Shown: positions 15,701 through 23,150, counted from the first letter of the stretch. The stretch: DNA of 29,578 bases from an uncultured Clostridia bacterium (GCA_948517135.1 CAORJJ010000010.1:1-29578), one strand, 5' to 3'. Numbers and translations are program-made. The notes: generated by a model not told the origin, from the letters alone.

Positions 15701-17759
15701 TTCCAGTTCTTGTAATTTCAACTTCTGGAATTTCAATCATACCAAATTCATCAGTTGTATATATTTTAGGTTCTTCATCTCCAAATTGGATTTTAAAATC
15801 TGCACCTTCCAAATTTATGTCTGTTGTTTTATCTCTTTTTATTACTTGTAATTTATAGCTTCCAATTTTTTCTTCTTGTTTTTCATTATCAACTGTTACT
15901 GTTATTTTTCCATCTACTAAATTTGTTGTTGTATTATCTAATTTGTTTTTTACTTCAACTTTACTTGCAACATAATTTTCATCATTTACTGATTTTGTTA
16001 CTTCTAATTCTAATGTTCCTTTTATTTCTTTATAACCATCTGGAGCTTTTACTTCTGATATTTTAATTATATCTTTTCCAGTCTCTAATATTTCTACTGC
16101 TGGAACTGATATAATTCCATTTGCATCTGTTGTATATTTCTTAGCTTCTGAATTTCCTATTTGAACATTAAATTCTACTCCACTTAATTTTGCTTTTGTT
16201 ATTTTATCTTGTTTTATCAATTGTAATTGATAACTTCCTGTCATTTTTTCATCATCCACAGTTACTGTTACTTTGTTATCATTTAAGTTTGCCATTACAT
16301 TTTCTAATGTATTTTTAGTTTCTATTTTACTTACAACATATGTATTGTCTTTTTCTTCTGTTGTTATTTCTAGCTCCAATGTTCCTTCTGTAATTTTATA
16401 TCCTGCTGGAGCTTTACTCTCAGTTATTTTTATTGTTTCTGTTCCAGTTTTTAATAATTCAATGTTTTCAATTTTGAAAGAACCTGTTGCATCTGTTTTA
16501 TAAGTAATAGCATCTCTATTTCCTATCTGAACGTCAAATTCTGCATCACTTAATTTTGTCTTTGATTCTTTATCTTGTTTTAATATTTCTAAACTATAAG
16601 TCCCCTTTTTTATTAATGTAAATATTTTTTCCTCATGTACTGGTGTTTTTTCTCTAGTTATTAACAATACTGGTTGATATTCATTGTTATCATTTTCCCA
16701 AATAGAAGCTTTAGTTTGATATGTATTATAATCTAATGTTAATTTGATATCTGATATTGATGTATCTCCTGGCACTTTTACATAAAAGTCTTCACCTAGA
16801 ATTATATTACTCAATTCATTTCCTATATCTTCTTTATCTTTATTCATTATAGTATAACCAGAAATATCATTTCCTTCTCTATCAACAAGTTTTAGTATAT
16901 ATTCTGATTTATCAACATTTGCATTGTTAACTTTAAAAGGTCCTGCTACATAATAACCATTTTCAATTGTTGTTTTTCCTGCTTCTGTATTATCTATTGA
17001 TGGATATGTAACTTCTGTTTGTTCTGGCAAATTTGTTAAGTAATTGTATAAATGTTGTGCCATTTCTTCACGATGTGCATATTTATCTTTATCAATATCT
17101 TTATATGTTTCAGTGTCTTCTAGTGTAATTACGACTTTAGGTCTGTCTATAAATTTATCTCTATTTGCAACTCTTATTGCACCTAGTTTATTATATTTTT
17201 CATTATCACTATTAGTAAAATGCCAAATTGCATATTGCTGTACAACATCGATATCATCATCTGTTAATACTGCTTTTACAGTTTCCAAATCATAATCGCT
17301 ATCACTAAATGCTTTGTTTAAATATGCATCTTTTAATTCTGGTGTATTTCCTTTTAAAAATAGATTATCAAGTAAATTACTTAATTCTCTATAATCAGCA
17401 TTATCTTTTAAATCTCCTGTATTATTATAAGTTTGTGCTACTTCCATTGGAAATTTTAGTGTAGCATCTAAACAGTATAATGAATCTGAGAATTTATCCT
17501 CTGAATCATTTACTATTTTATATACTCTTGTTCCTCCTACAAAATAAGAATATGAATTCTCATCATATATTCTTCTTTGTTCTTCTGTAAGAGTTCCACT
17601 CGATTCTTCTTCACCTTTATAAAACATACTTATCAGCATTTTTGCTGTTCTATCAGTATGTGATAATGTTGCAGCGAGCAGTGTGCCACTATATTGCATT
17701 AACAAAACCATAATGCAAGTTAATGCTAGCACGATTTTAGGAATCTTTTTCTTTAACAT
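12798..17759 (-). CDS. Large wall-anchored adhesin with thioester domain and SpaA/DUF11-like repeats
   Basis: A 1653-residue surface protein (numbering from the ATG at 17759, chosen over one 10 codons earlier because AAAGGAAG precedes it). Residues 1-30 are a signal peptide. Residues about 70-250 look like a thioester adhesion domain: YCLD with Cys96 and QQYAIW with Gln175, the two residues that form the internal thioester in Gram-positive adhesins and can bond covalently to host surfaces. Then come SpaA/Cna-B-like domains at about 386-503, 508-628, 633-752 and 767-898, a DUF11-like domain (899-1110), SpaA (1116-1247), DUF11-like (1248-1445) and SpaA (1449-1577). Lysines in the IKQDK/IVKVN strands and Asn in NNE/NYE ends suggest intramolecular isopeptide bonds. 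A Pro/Lys/Glu-rich wall-spanning tail, a TPSTG sorting motif (1619-1623), a membrane helix and KRKKD complete it. TPSTG is a variant of LPXTG, close to the (S/N)PXTG seen by clostridial sortases; no sortase gene is in the window. Confidence 0.88.
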   Translation of the reverse strand: MLKKKIPKIVLALTCIMVLLMQYSGTLLAATLSHTDRTAKMLISMFYKGEEESSGTLTEEQRRIYDENSYSYFVGGTRVYKIVNDSEDKFSDSLYCLDATLKFPMEVAQTYNNTGDLKDNADYRELSNLLDNLFLKGNTPELKDAYLNKAFSDSDYDLETVKAVLTDDDIDVVQQYAIWHFTNSDNEKYNKLGAIRVANRDKFIDRPKVVITLEDTETYKDIDKDKYAHREEMAQHLYNYLTNLPEQTEVTYPSIDNTEAGKTTIENGYYVAGPFKVNNANVDKSEYILKLVDREGNDISGYTIMNKDKEDIGNELSNIILGEDFYVKVPGDTSISDIKLTLDYNTYQTKASIWENDNNEYQPVLLITREKTPVHEEKIFTLIKKGTYSLEILKQDKESKTKLSDAEFDVQIGNRDAITYKTDATGSFKIENIELLKTGTETIKITESKAPAGYKITEGTLELEITTEEKDNTYVVSKIETKNTLENVMANLNDNKVTVTVDDEKMTGSYQLQLIKQDKITKAKLSGVEFNVQIGNSEAKKYTTDANGIISVPAVEILETGKDIIKISEVKAPDGYKEIKGTLELEVTKSVNDENYVASKVEVKNKLDNTTTNLVDGKITVTVDNEKQEEKIGSYKLQVIKRDKTTDINLEGADFKIQFGDEEPKIYTTDEFGMIEIPEVEITRTGTDKILIEEINAPYGYIASQGVLELTITKERVGDKYVVTKFESKKTTVDAEAFLEDNTLTVIIRNELLNPPVPEDPEETAKGKYEVEIIKVDQNGKVITEKVATFNVNGKTVTTDNGIAKVAEVNIDKTNAKVVDKYIITEPKAPEGYTRFDGKVEVDVYKTLTDDEGSYKPNKAGIKVVDKDGNEIKRGDKVQIIGENGVIKVKITIINNEMVDLSLRKFITAVSTEETFDEKDNVESREPKVDLEKLDNGESTTAKYNHTKEPVIVKHGNYILYTLRVYNEGKVNGYASQVKDYLPEGLEFVKDAEENKIWNYDEDARILITNENYEAKLLVAHEDGKELDYQDLQVVCKINDDIKEDTNIVNIAEITEYKYEDGTLAEDRDSEVENLEYPKDLPNYNGGKDTDTTDEYIPGQEDDDDFERIFVKSIKGKYELDLVKIDNKGKIITDLITKFDINGTEKSTENGIIKFENIEINKINVGNTDKYTIKEIQAPDGYSKFNGTIEVEVTKKLSEDENSYEVDKVTMKVIDSEGNITESEDIEIVTEDGTTKIIVKIVNYEKVDLALRKFITAVSKDNKFEEEDNVKPSREPKVNIEKLDNGELTTAEYEHSKETVKVEKEDYILYTIRVYNEGKVNAYASQVTDYLPEGLEFVEDAEENKIWNYDEETRKLTTNENYKAELLKGHEEGKELAYQDLQVVCRVNKDVKENTNIINIAEITDIKHEDGTPAEDRDSTPSNVDPDNYDSENKEDDDDYEKVVVESIEGKYEFSIVKVNKDGKTIKDLVSKFKINDEEKETKDGTIKLSEVKIDKTNFEKTDKYTIKEIESPKGYKKFTGTIEVEITKKLSKDEKSYEVDKAIVKLLDGDGKEYKGDKIATAEVKNGKIELKVVNYKEEEPKKPEEPNKPDTPKPQPTPQQPKEEPKTEPKSEPKTYTPSTGDILPIVTIGLISIVVIANTVQFVISKRKKD
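13029..15461 (-). repeat. Composite SpaA + DUF11-like repeat units within the adhesin
   Basis: Units of about 1 kb recur in tandem: 14430-15461 and 13425-14414 each encode one SpaA-like domain followed by one DUF11-like domain (both with LRKFITAV, VYNEGKVN, YLPEGLEFV and NKIWNYDE), and 13029-13415 is a third, SpaA-only unit. Nucleotide identity is high in places, for example in the stretches encoding the VYNEGKVN segment, so recombination could change copy number. Confidence 0.75.
15504..16604 (-). repeat. Three tandem SpaA/Cna-B-like repeats within the adhesin
   Basis: Three consecutive units of about 120 codons share the order K(Q/R)DK, FxxQ(I/F)G, TTD.. or KTDATG, then (A)P.GY and a closing valine-rich strand. 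The last residue expected to accept the isopeptide bond is Asp in the first unit (VDDEK) and Asn in the others. Confidence 0.7.
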
Positions 17760-17802
17760 AATTTCTTCCTTTCTTCCTATAAAATACAATCTTATAACAT
17801 AT

Positions 17803-17830
17803 ATTCTATATTAAAATGTAAATAAGTCAA
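17803..17830 (-). promoter_or_regulatory. Promoter of the adhesin gene
   Basis: Minus strand: -35 TTGACT (17825-17830) and -10 TAGAAT (17803-17808) with a 16-base spacer; 43 bases before the chosen ATG. AT-rich surroundings leave some doubt about the exact -10. Confidence 0.55.
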
Positions 17831-17910
17831 TTTACGTTTGTATAACAATCTGTAAACTTCACTACGGACATAGGTTTTCGGGTTCATTTTACAATTTGAT
17901 GTTATTATAC

Positions 17911-17944
17911 AAAAAAATCCTAATTTATAAAAAATTAGGATTTT
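17911..17944 (-). terminator. Terminator of the ABC-F gene
   Basis: AAAATCCTAATTT (17914-17926) pairs perfectly with AAATTAGGATTTT (17932-17944), followed on the minus strand by TTTTTTTG. It starts 7 bases after the stop codon. The arms resemble the orphan hairpin at 109-132. Confidence 0.85.
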
Positions 17945-17950
17945 CTTCTT

Positions 17951-19540
17951 TTATTTTCCTTCTTGTTCTTCTAAATAATCATCGTAAGTACATTCTCTAA
18001 CTATTACTTTATTATCTGTTATATCTACTATTTTATTTGCTACTGTTTGTGTTAATTGGTGGTCATGTGATGTGAACATCATAATTCCCTTATATTTTTG
18101 CATTCCATCATTTAATGCAGTAATTGATTCCATATCTAAATGGTTTGTTGGTTCATCAAAAATTAAGAAGTTTGCTCCTGAAAGCATTAATTTTGAAAGT
18201 ACACATCTTACCTTCTCTCCTCCTGATAAAACATTTACTTTTTTCAATGCCTCTTCACCAGAGAAAAGCATTCTTCCTAAGAAACTTCTAACATAAGTTT
18301 CATCAGGATCTTTTGAATATTGTCTTAGCCAATCTGTTATACTTAAATCTAAATCGAACATATAGTTATTATCTTTTGGGAAATAATCTTTAGTAATTGT
18401 AGTTCCCCAAACAAGTTCACCTTCATCTGGTTCTAATTCACCAGCAATTATTTGAAATAACACTGTTTTTGCAATTTCATTATCTGAAAGAAGTGCAATT
18501 TTGTCTTCTCTTTTTACAGTGAAACTAATATTATCTAATATTTTTTCTCCATTTATTGTTTTTGAAATGTTCTTTATTTCTAATATCTCTTTACCTTGTT
18601 CTCTATCTGGTTTAAAGTCTATATATGGATATTTTCTATTTGATGGTTTTATTTCATCTAATTCTATTTTTTCAAGAGATTTTTTTCTTGATGTTGCTTG
18701 TTTAGATTTAGAAGCATTAGCACTAAATCTAGCAATAAAGTCTTGTAATTCTTTGATTCTTTCTTCTTTCTTTTTGTTAGCCTCTTTCATTTGCTTTAAT
18801 GCAAGTTGGCTAGATTCATACCAGAAATCATAGTTACCTGGATATACTTTAATTTTTCCAAAGTCTACATCTGCTATATGAGTACAAACTTTATTTAAGA
18901 AATATCTATCATGAGATACAACTATTACTGTATTTTCAAAATCAATTAAGAAATCTTGAAGCCAATTAATTGTTTTAATATCTAAATCGTTTGTAGGCTC
19001 ATCTAGTAAAAGTACATCTGGATTCCCAAATAACGCTTGTGCTAAAAGAACTTTAACTTTATCTTTAGCTTCAATTTCACTCATATATTTATAATGTACA
19101 TCTACATCTATTCCTAAATCATTTAGAAGTTTTGCTGCATCAGATTCTGCATTCCAGCCATCAAGTTCAGCAAATCTTTCTTCAAGTTTTGCTGCTTTCA
19201 TTCCATCTTCTTCTGAAAAATCTGGTTTACTATATATAGCGTCTTTTTCTTTCATAATTTTATAAAGTTCACTATTTCCCATCATAACAGTATCTATTAC
19301 TGTATATCCTTCAAAAGCATAGTGGTCTTGTTTTAATACAGATAATCTTTCACCTTTATCTAAAACAACTTCTCCTTTGTTTGGCTCTATTTCTCCTGAT
19401 AAAATTTTTAAAAATGTTGACTTTCCTGCACCATTTGCTCCTATTAAACCATAACAATTTCCTTTAGTGAATTTAATTGTTACATCTTCAAATAGTACCC
19501 TTTTTCCAAATCTTAAAGTAACTCCATTTGATAAAAGCAT
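17951..19540 (-). CDS. ABC-F family ATPase (YkpA/YbiT-like)
   Basis: A soluble 529-residue protein with two ATPase domains and no membrane segment, so it is an ABC-F translation-type factor, not a transporter. Domain 1 has Walker A GANGAGKS (34-41) and Walker B LDEPTNDLD (179-187) followed by SHDRYFL; a charged linker with coiled-coil character covers about 240-300; domain 2 has signature LSGGEK (438-443) and Walker B FDEPTNHLD. Domain 1 lacks a normal signature (YMSEIEAKDK instead) and domain 2 has a degenerate Walker A (LSDNEIAKT, 351-359), so only the composite site of Walker A1 plus signature 2 looks competent. Family members act at the ribosome E site. The start is ATG 19540, 8 bases after AGGAGG; an in-frame TTG two codons earlier is only 2 bases from it. 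Confidence 0.92.
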   Translation of the reverse strand: MLLSNGVTLRFGKRVLFEDVTIKFTKGNCYGLIGANGAGKSTFLKILSGEIEPNKGEVVLDKGERLSVLKQDHYAFEGYTVIDTVMMGNSELYKIMKEKDAIYSKPDFSEEDGMKAAKLEERFAELDGWNAESDAAKLLNDLGIDVDVHYKYMSEIEAKDKVKVLLAQALFGNPDVLLLDEPTNDLDIKTINWLQDFLIDFENTVIVVSHDRYFLNKVCTHIADVDFGKIKVYPGNYDFWYESSQLALKQMKEANKKKEERIKELQDFIARFSANASKSKQATSRKKSLEKIELDEIKPSNRKYPYIDFKPDREQGKEILEIKNISKTINGEKILDNISFTVKREDKIALLSDNEIAKTVLFQIIAGELEPDEGELVWGTTITKDYFPKDNNYMFDLDLSITDWLRQYSKDPDETYVRSFLGRMLFSGEEALKKVNVLSGGEKVRCVLSKLMLSGANFLIFDEPTNHLDMESITALNDGMQKYKGIMMFTSHDHQLTQTVANKIVDITDNKVIVRECTYDDYLEEQEGK

Positions 19541-19572
19541 TTTCAAAACCTCCTAAAATTTTTAACTATACT

Positions 19573-19601
19573 ATTATACATTAGATTAATAGGTTTTTCA
19601 A
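19573..19601 (-). promoter_or_regulatory. Promoter of the ABC-F gene
   Basis: Minus strand: -35 TTGAAA (19596-19601), 17-base spacer, -10 TATAAT (19573-19578), 32 bases before the start codon. Confidence 0.72.
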
Positions 19602-19640
19602 GCATGAAATTTATGGATACTTGAAAAATTCCAATAATAT

Positions 19641-19677
19641 ATGAAAAATCTACCACACAATATGATATGGTAGATTT
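19641..19677 (-). terminator. Terminator of the second hypothetical operon
   Basis: AAATCTACC (19646-19654) pairs with GGTAGATTT (19669-19677) on a 14-base loop; the minus strand continues TTTTCAT. It begins 7 bases after the stop of the 200-residue protein. Confidence 0.7.
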
Positions 19678-19684
19678 CTCTATG

Positions 19685-20287
19685 TTAAGCTGCATTTTTT
19701 TTACCTTTAAAAATATTAAGTATGAATACTTTAATTTTAGTAAATGCTTTTTTATACCAAGGAAATGAATTATAATCAATAAGAGCGTTTTTCTGTGATA
19801 AGATTTGCTCTTCCATTTCCTTTCTTTTCTCAATTTCGATAGCTCTTTCTTGTGCTTTTATACTTTCTTCTTGTGATACTCTATCAATCTCATCAATTTC
19901 ATCAAATGTTTGATCAATATTATTCATAACTTGTTGTTCTTTATTATTAAATATATTATCAGGATTATATTTCTTTCGTAACTCTTCTTGATATTTTCTT
20001 TCGTTCTCTTCAAAAATTGTTAATAGTTCTTTCTTTTGCTCTTTTGACTCACACCAATATTGAACTGTAAGCACAGCAATTAAAGCAGATGTTTTTTTTG
20101 AAATTTTCTGCTCTTGTAGTGGTATATTTCTATCAAGATGATTTTCATATGTGCTTAATGCATTATCTTGAAATATTGTCATTAGTTTTTTTGGAATTTT
20201 ACTTGTGTAGTTTTCTTCCATGTAACTTAATATTTCAAGTATTTCAGCATATGCATAAGCTTGCTCTTGCTTTACCTGTACTGACAT
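19685..20287 (-). CDS. Unrecognised charged protein with hydrophobic C-terminal segment
   Basis: I do not recognise this 200-residue protein. It is mostly helical and charged, with an N-terminal half that looks globular (YAYAEILEILSYMEENY, KIPKKLM, IPLQEQKISKKTSALIAVLTVQYWC), a middle Glu/Lys/Arg-rich helix likely to form a coiled coil (about 110-165), and a C-terminal segment FPWYKKAFTKIKVFILNIFKG that is basic, aromatic and amphipathic and could touch the membrane. ATG 20287 is used with AAAGGA 10-12 bases upstream. The gene follows the 223-residue gene after 22 bases and shares its promoter, so the two are an operon ending in a terminator. Confidence 0.7.
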   Translation of the reverse strand: MSVQVKQEQAYAYAEILEILSYMEENYTSKIPKKLMTIFQDNALSTYENHLDRNIPLQEQKISKKTSALIAVLTVQYWCESKEQKKELLTIFEENERKYQEELRKKYNPDNIFNNKEQQVMNNIDQTFDEIDEIDRVSQEESIKAQERAIEIEKRKEMEEQILSQKNALIDYNSFPWYKKAFTKIKVFILNIFKGKKNAA

Positions 20288-20309
20288 TTCATGCTAGTCC
20301 TTTCTTCGA

Positions 20310-20981
20310 CTATTCTCTTTCGTCTCCTGATTCTCTTTCGTTTGTTTCTTTTGTTATAGTTCCTATATTTATATCTCCAGCTTCTATTGAAGATATTGGA
20401 GCTTTTTCTTCTATTTTAGAATCTATATTTTTATCTATTGCCTCTTCTTCGATATCTAATGTTTCAACTTCTAGATTTTTTTGCTCTTCTTTTTCTGCTT
20501 TTATTGATTCAGCAGTTCTCACATTTCCTACAATTGCTTTAGGAATTATAGGTTCTTTCTTCATGACTTGAGCTGGCGATTTAGATATTGGAATGATTGG
20601 TTCAAATGTTGACTCCTTTTCTGTTTCTTGAGTAAAAGAATCTTTATTTATATCATCTCTTCCAACAACATGTGTTGTTATATTGCTTTGGTCAACTCGT
20701 TCTGGGGTTCTAAATAAACTTCTGTTTAATGTTTCTAATTTTTCCATTACAGTTCTTCTAAGTGAAGCAACAGTCCACATAGAAGATATACTTCTATTAG
20801 TTTTTTGAAATGTTTCTTTATTACCTGATTCTAAAAGTTTTGTATCATTATTTCCTTTTATTTTATCAATAATTTTAGCAAAAAAACCTTTTCTTTCAGG
20901 CATGTCCACTTCAATTTCATAATCATTCAATTGGGCAGAATCGTTTTCTATTATTTTTTTATCATCTACTTCATTACTCAC
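20310..20981 (-). CDS. Unrecognised acidic, probably disordered protein
   Basis: I do not recognise this 223-residue protein. It is rich in Glu, Asp, Lys, Ser and Thr and reads as largely disordered, apart from an amphipathic basic element (KGFFAKIIDKIKG, about 31-43) and a helix around SMWTVASLRRTVMEKLETL. The short basic amphipathic element resembles the C-terminal one of the next gene. Translation starts at GTG 20981, supported by GGGGAGG 7 bases upstream. It is the first gene of a two-gene operon with a promoter 33 bases before the start. Its acidic, low-complexity style is shared with the neighbouring genes up to 23119, which suggests a common process, still unknown. Confidence 0.7.
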   Translation of the reverse strand: MSNEVDDKKIIENDSAQLNDYEIEVDMPERKGFFAKIIDKIKGNNDTKLLESGNKETFQKTNRSISSMWTVASLRRTVMEKLETLNRSLFRTPERVDQSNITTHVVGRDDINKDSFTQETEKESTFEPIIPISKSPAQVMKKEPIIPKAIVGNVRTAESIKAEKEEQKNLEVETLDIEEEAIDKNIDSKIEEKAPISSIEAGDINIGTITKETNERESGDERE

Positions 20982-21013
20982 GAATCTACCTCCCCTTTTT
21001 ATACTATGTTTTT

Positions 21014-21042
21014 ATTTTATCTATAATAAAATAAAACTTCAA
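21014..21042 (-). promoter_or_regulatory. Promoter of the 20981-19685 operon
   Basis: Minus strand: -35 TTGAAG (21037-21042), 17-base spacer, -10 TAAAAT (21014-21019), in AT-rich DNA. Confidence 0.55.
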
Positions 21043-21105
21043 TAAAATTACGAAAATTTAATCAAAATGACACATAAGTAAGGTTTGGTATTTAACTACG
21101 AACAC

Positions 21106-21137
21106 AAAAGGAAGTGAATTTTCATTCACTTCCTTTT
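21106..21137 (-). terminator. Terminator of the first hypothetical operon
   Basis: A perfect 14-bp stem, AAAAGGAAGTGAAT (21106-21119) with ATTCACTTCCTTTT (21124-21137) and a 4-base loop, overlaps the stop codon of the gene ending at 21136; the minus strand continues TTTTGTGTT. Confidence 0.75.
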
Positions 21138-21951
21138 AATCTTGACTTATTTCTTCTTCACTATTTTCCTTTTCAGAAGCATTTCTATCTCTTGTTAAAG
21201 CTGTAAGTTCTGATATTGTTTCTTCAAACTCATGTGTTGTTACTTCACTTTGTCTAAAAAATTCAACTGGTTTAAAGATTTGAACATTAGTTAAATTTCC
21301 ACCTTCATCTTTTTCAACTACTGCAACTTTTTTTGCTTTCTTTGATTTCTTTAATGCATCAATATCTGTTAAATCGAAAAATTCATTTCCTTCTACTTCT
21401 ATTGTTTCAGCAGAAAGTTCTGTTTCTTCTTCAGCTTGTATTTTTACTGTTCCATCATCTTCTACAACTATATCTTCTTGTTGTTGCTCATCTTGTGCTT
21501 TATCTTCTTTTCTTTCTTCTGTTTTCTTAGTTTCTATTTCTTCAACTTCTTGTTCTTTTTTATAATTTTCATATGCTTCTTCTAAGTCTTCTCCTCGTTC
21601 TTGTGCATCTTGGAAAAATTGTAGCCACTCTTCATCAATATTCATTGCCACACCATTTACTATATATTCTGTATCCATATGAGAATTTTCAAGAAGTGAT
21701 GAGTTATCTTGTACTAGTGCTTCTTGCTGTTGAATTTGTTCTTGATCGACTGTTAATCTATCTTTTGACGCATCATACATTGGTTGTACTTCTTTATCAG
21801 AAATTTTAAAAATTTCATCTAAAGAAGAGATTTCTCCATTTTCATATTCTGATAATAATTCTTGTAAACTTTTTCCTGTATCTTTAAAATTTTCTGCATC
21901 TACCATTTGTTTTATTCTATCCATACATTGCTGTTTTAATTCATCTGACAA
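21136..21951 (-). CDS. Unrecognised acidic protein; true N-terminus probably further upstream
   Basis: I do not recognise this protein. The first usual start is TTG 21951 (271 residues), but it has no ribosome binding site, and the same frame stays open and protein-like for 69 more codons, up to a TGA at 22159-22161 (with segments such as NATNIIRKIVEEEGITDV and FLEISEGLIEEYE). No ATG, GTG, TTG or CTG occurs in that extension, whose first codon is ATT at 22158. The frame is +1 relative to the upstream gene, which ends at 22145, so the two overlap by about 14 bases. The full product could be up to 340 residues, or a C-terminal extension of the upstream protein through a frameshift. Composition is acidic: helices with Gln-rich (QEQIQQQE) and Glu/Lys-rich stretches in the middle, then a compact FFDLTDIDALKKSKKAKKVAVV part. 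No signal or membrane segment is visible. Confidence 0.65.
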   Translation of the reverse strand: MSDELKQQCMDRIKQMVDAENFKDTGKSLQELLSEYENGEISSLDEIFKISDKEVQPMYDASKDRLTVDQEQIQQQEALVQDNSSLLENSHMDTEYIVNGVAMNIDEEWLQFFQDAQERGEDLEEAYENYKKEQEVEEIETKKTEERKEDKAQDEQQQEDIVVEDDGTVKIQAEEETELSAETIEVEGNEFFDLTDIDALKKSKKAKKVAVVEKDEGGNLTNVQIFKPVEFFRQSEVTTHEFEETISELTALTRDRNASEKENSEEEISQD

Positions 21952-22144
21952 TTCATATTCTTCAATAAGTCCCTCTGATATTTCAAGAAAATCTTTTACG
22001 TCTGTAATTCCTTCTTCCTCAACTATTTTTCTTATAATATTCGTTGCATTTTCATTAACAATATAATTATCTTCATCTAATTCAAAACTTTTTTTATTTG
22101 AATTATCTTCTTTTTTGTAGTCTATTTGAGATGAATTTAAAGTT

Positions 22145-23119
22145 TTACCGCATTGAATTCATCTTAGTTAAGGTGTCGCTTCCTTGCTTAACTTTTTCAT
22201 TTATTTCATTTTTTACATTATTTGTATTGTCTGGATAAAATTCTTCAATTGCTTGTGAAAGTTCTTTACCTTCTTTTTCAATTTTTTTGAGTATTTCTTG
22301 TGCTATCTTTCTATCATCATCAGTTAGTTCTTTAAAATGTTCCTCAAAAGATCTATTTGGATTAGCTAAAAAACCATTTATTTTACTTTGTATATAAACT
22401 TTACTAAAAGTATTTGTCGTTCTTTTTTTATTTTGTTCTTTGTCTTTTTTTAATTGCTCAGTTTTACTTTTATCCTGTGATTCAGCACTTTGTTCTTCTA
22501 ATTGTCTATCAATTTTATAGCTTTCTACTCTTAATTCAAAAAGTTCTATATCTTCTTCTGGTACCCCTAGCATTTTGTATATTTCTTCTGTTGATTTTCC
22601 TTGTTCACATAACTTTATATATAAAGGTACTTTTAAATCTAATTCATATAATTTTTTATAAAAATCTTCTTTTTTATTCTCATTCCATTTATCTACATCT
22701 GTTCCTTCAAATTCTTTTTTTATAAATTCAATATGCTCTTCTTTATTAATTTCTGATGTATTATTTACAAATTGTTTTTCTTGGTTTAATATTTCTTTAG
22801 AATTAGTAATTTTATTAGATTCAGATTTAATTTTTTCTGCATTTGTTTTTGCCGTTAAAACAACAACTTTTAACTTAGTAATATTCACTTTTCCATTAGA
22901 GTCCATAAAAGATTTTACATCTGTTGGATTTTCTTTTAATCTTCTAATTTCCTTCAAAACATTTTCTCTAATATCATTATCTGATATTGATTTAATTGTT
23001 TCGACTATATCTTGTTTAATATTTTCTTTTTCTTCAGTTGCATATTTTATTTCTTCTTTTTTATTTATACTTATATTCTCATAAATATTATTTATAAACT
23101 CACTAATTAAATCTTCCAT
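22145..23119 (-). CDS. Unrecognised helical, Lys/Glu-rich protein
   Basis: I do not recognise this 324-residue protein. It is mainly charged helix with coiled-coil-like stretches around residues 100-140 and 205-235; more globular parts lie at about 150-195 (YKKLYELDLKVPLYIKLCEQ, then a short helix-turn-helix-like piece STEEIYKMLGVPEEDIELFE) and 240-300 (IQSKINGFLANPNRSFEEHF, LTDDDRKIAQEILKKI). The helix-turn-helix resemblance is weak. ATG 23119 follows AGAAGGT 6 bases upstream. It diverges from the frameshifted gene at 23275 and overlaps the next reading frame downstream (+1 frame), so it is either the first gene of a coupled pair or the N-terminal part of one longer gene. Confidence 0.7.
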   Translation of the reverse strand: MEDLISEFINNIYENISINKKEEIKYATEEKENIKQDIVETIKSISDNDIRENVLKEIRRLKENPTDVKSFMDSNGKVNITKLKVVVLTAKTNAEKIKSESNKITNSKEILNQEKQFVNNTSEINKEEHIEFIKKEFEGTDVDKWNENKKEDFYKKLYELDLKVPLYIKLCEQGKSTEEIYKMLGVPEEDIELFELRVESYKIDRQLEEQSAESQDKSKTEQLKKDKEQNKKRTTNTFSKVYIQSKINGFLANPNRSFEEHFKELTDDDRKIAQEILKKIEKEGKELSQAIEEFYPDNTNNVKNEINEKVKQGSDTLTKMNSMR

Positions 23120-23150
23120 AAATTACCTTCTATTTAGTATTATATATATT

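Noticed and set aside
13628..16503. Several Leu/Phe-rich plus-strand open frames opposite the adhesin, suggesting membrane proteins
   Set aside because: They are complements of Glu/Lys/Asn-rich repeats (TTC, CTT, ATT codons on the opposite strand), recur with the repeat units, and lack start signals.
13029..16604. Tandem repeats considered as a CRISPR array
   Set aside because: Units are about 350 bp to 1 kb long and code for protein domains; there are no short repeats with unique spacers.
19543..19833. Minus-strand open frame of 96 codons spanning the terminator and promoter before the ABC-F gene
   Set aside because: It runs off-frame through the end of the 200-residue gene, a terminator hairpin and a promoter, and has no initiation signal.
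12757..21137. Similar GGAAGTGA/TCACTTCC arms in the terminators at 12746-12782 and 21106-21137
   Set aside because: Both are ordinary intrinsic terminators with different loops and flanks; similarity of short arms is weak evidence for a repeat family.
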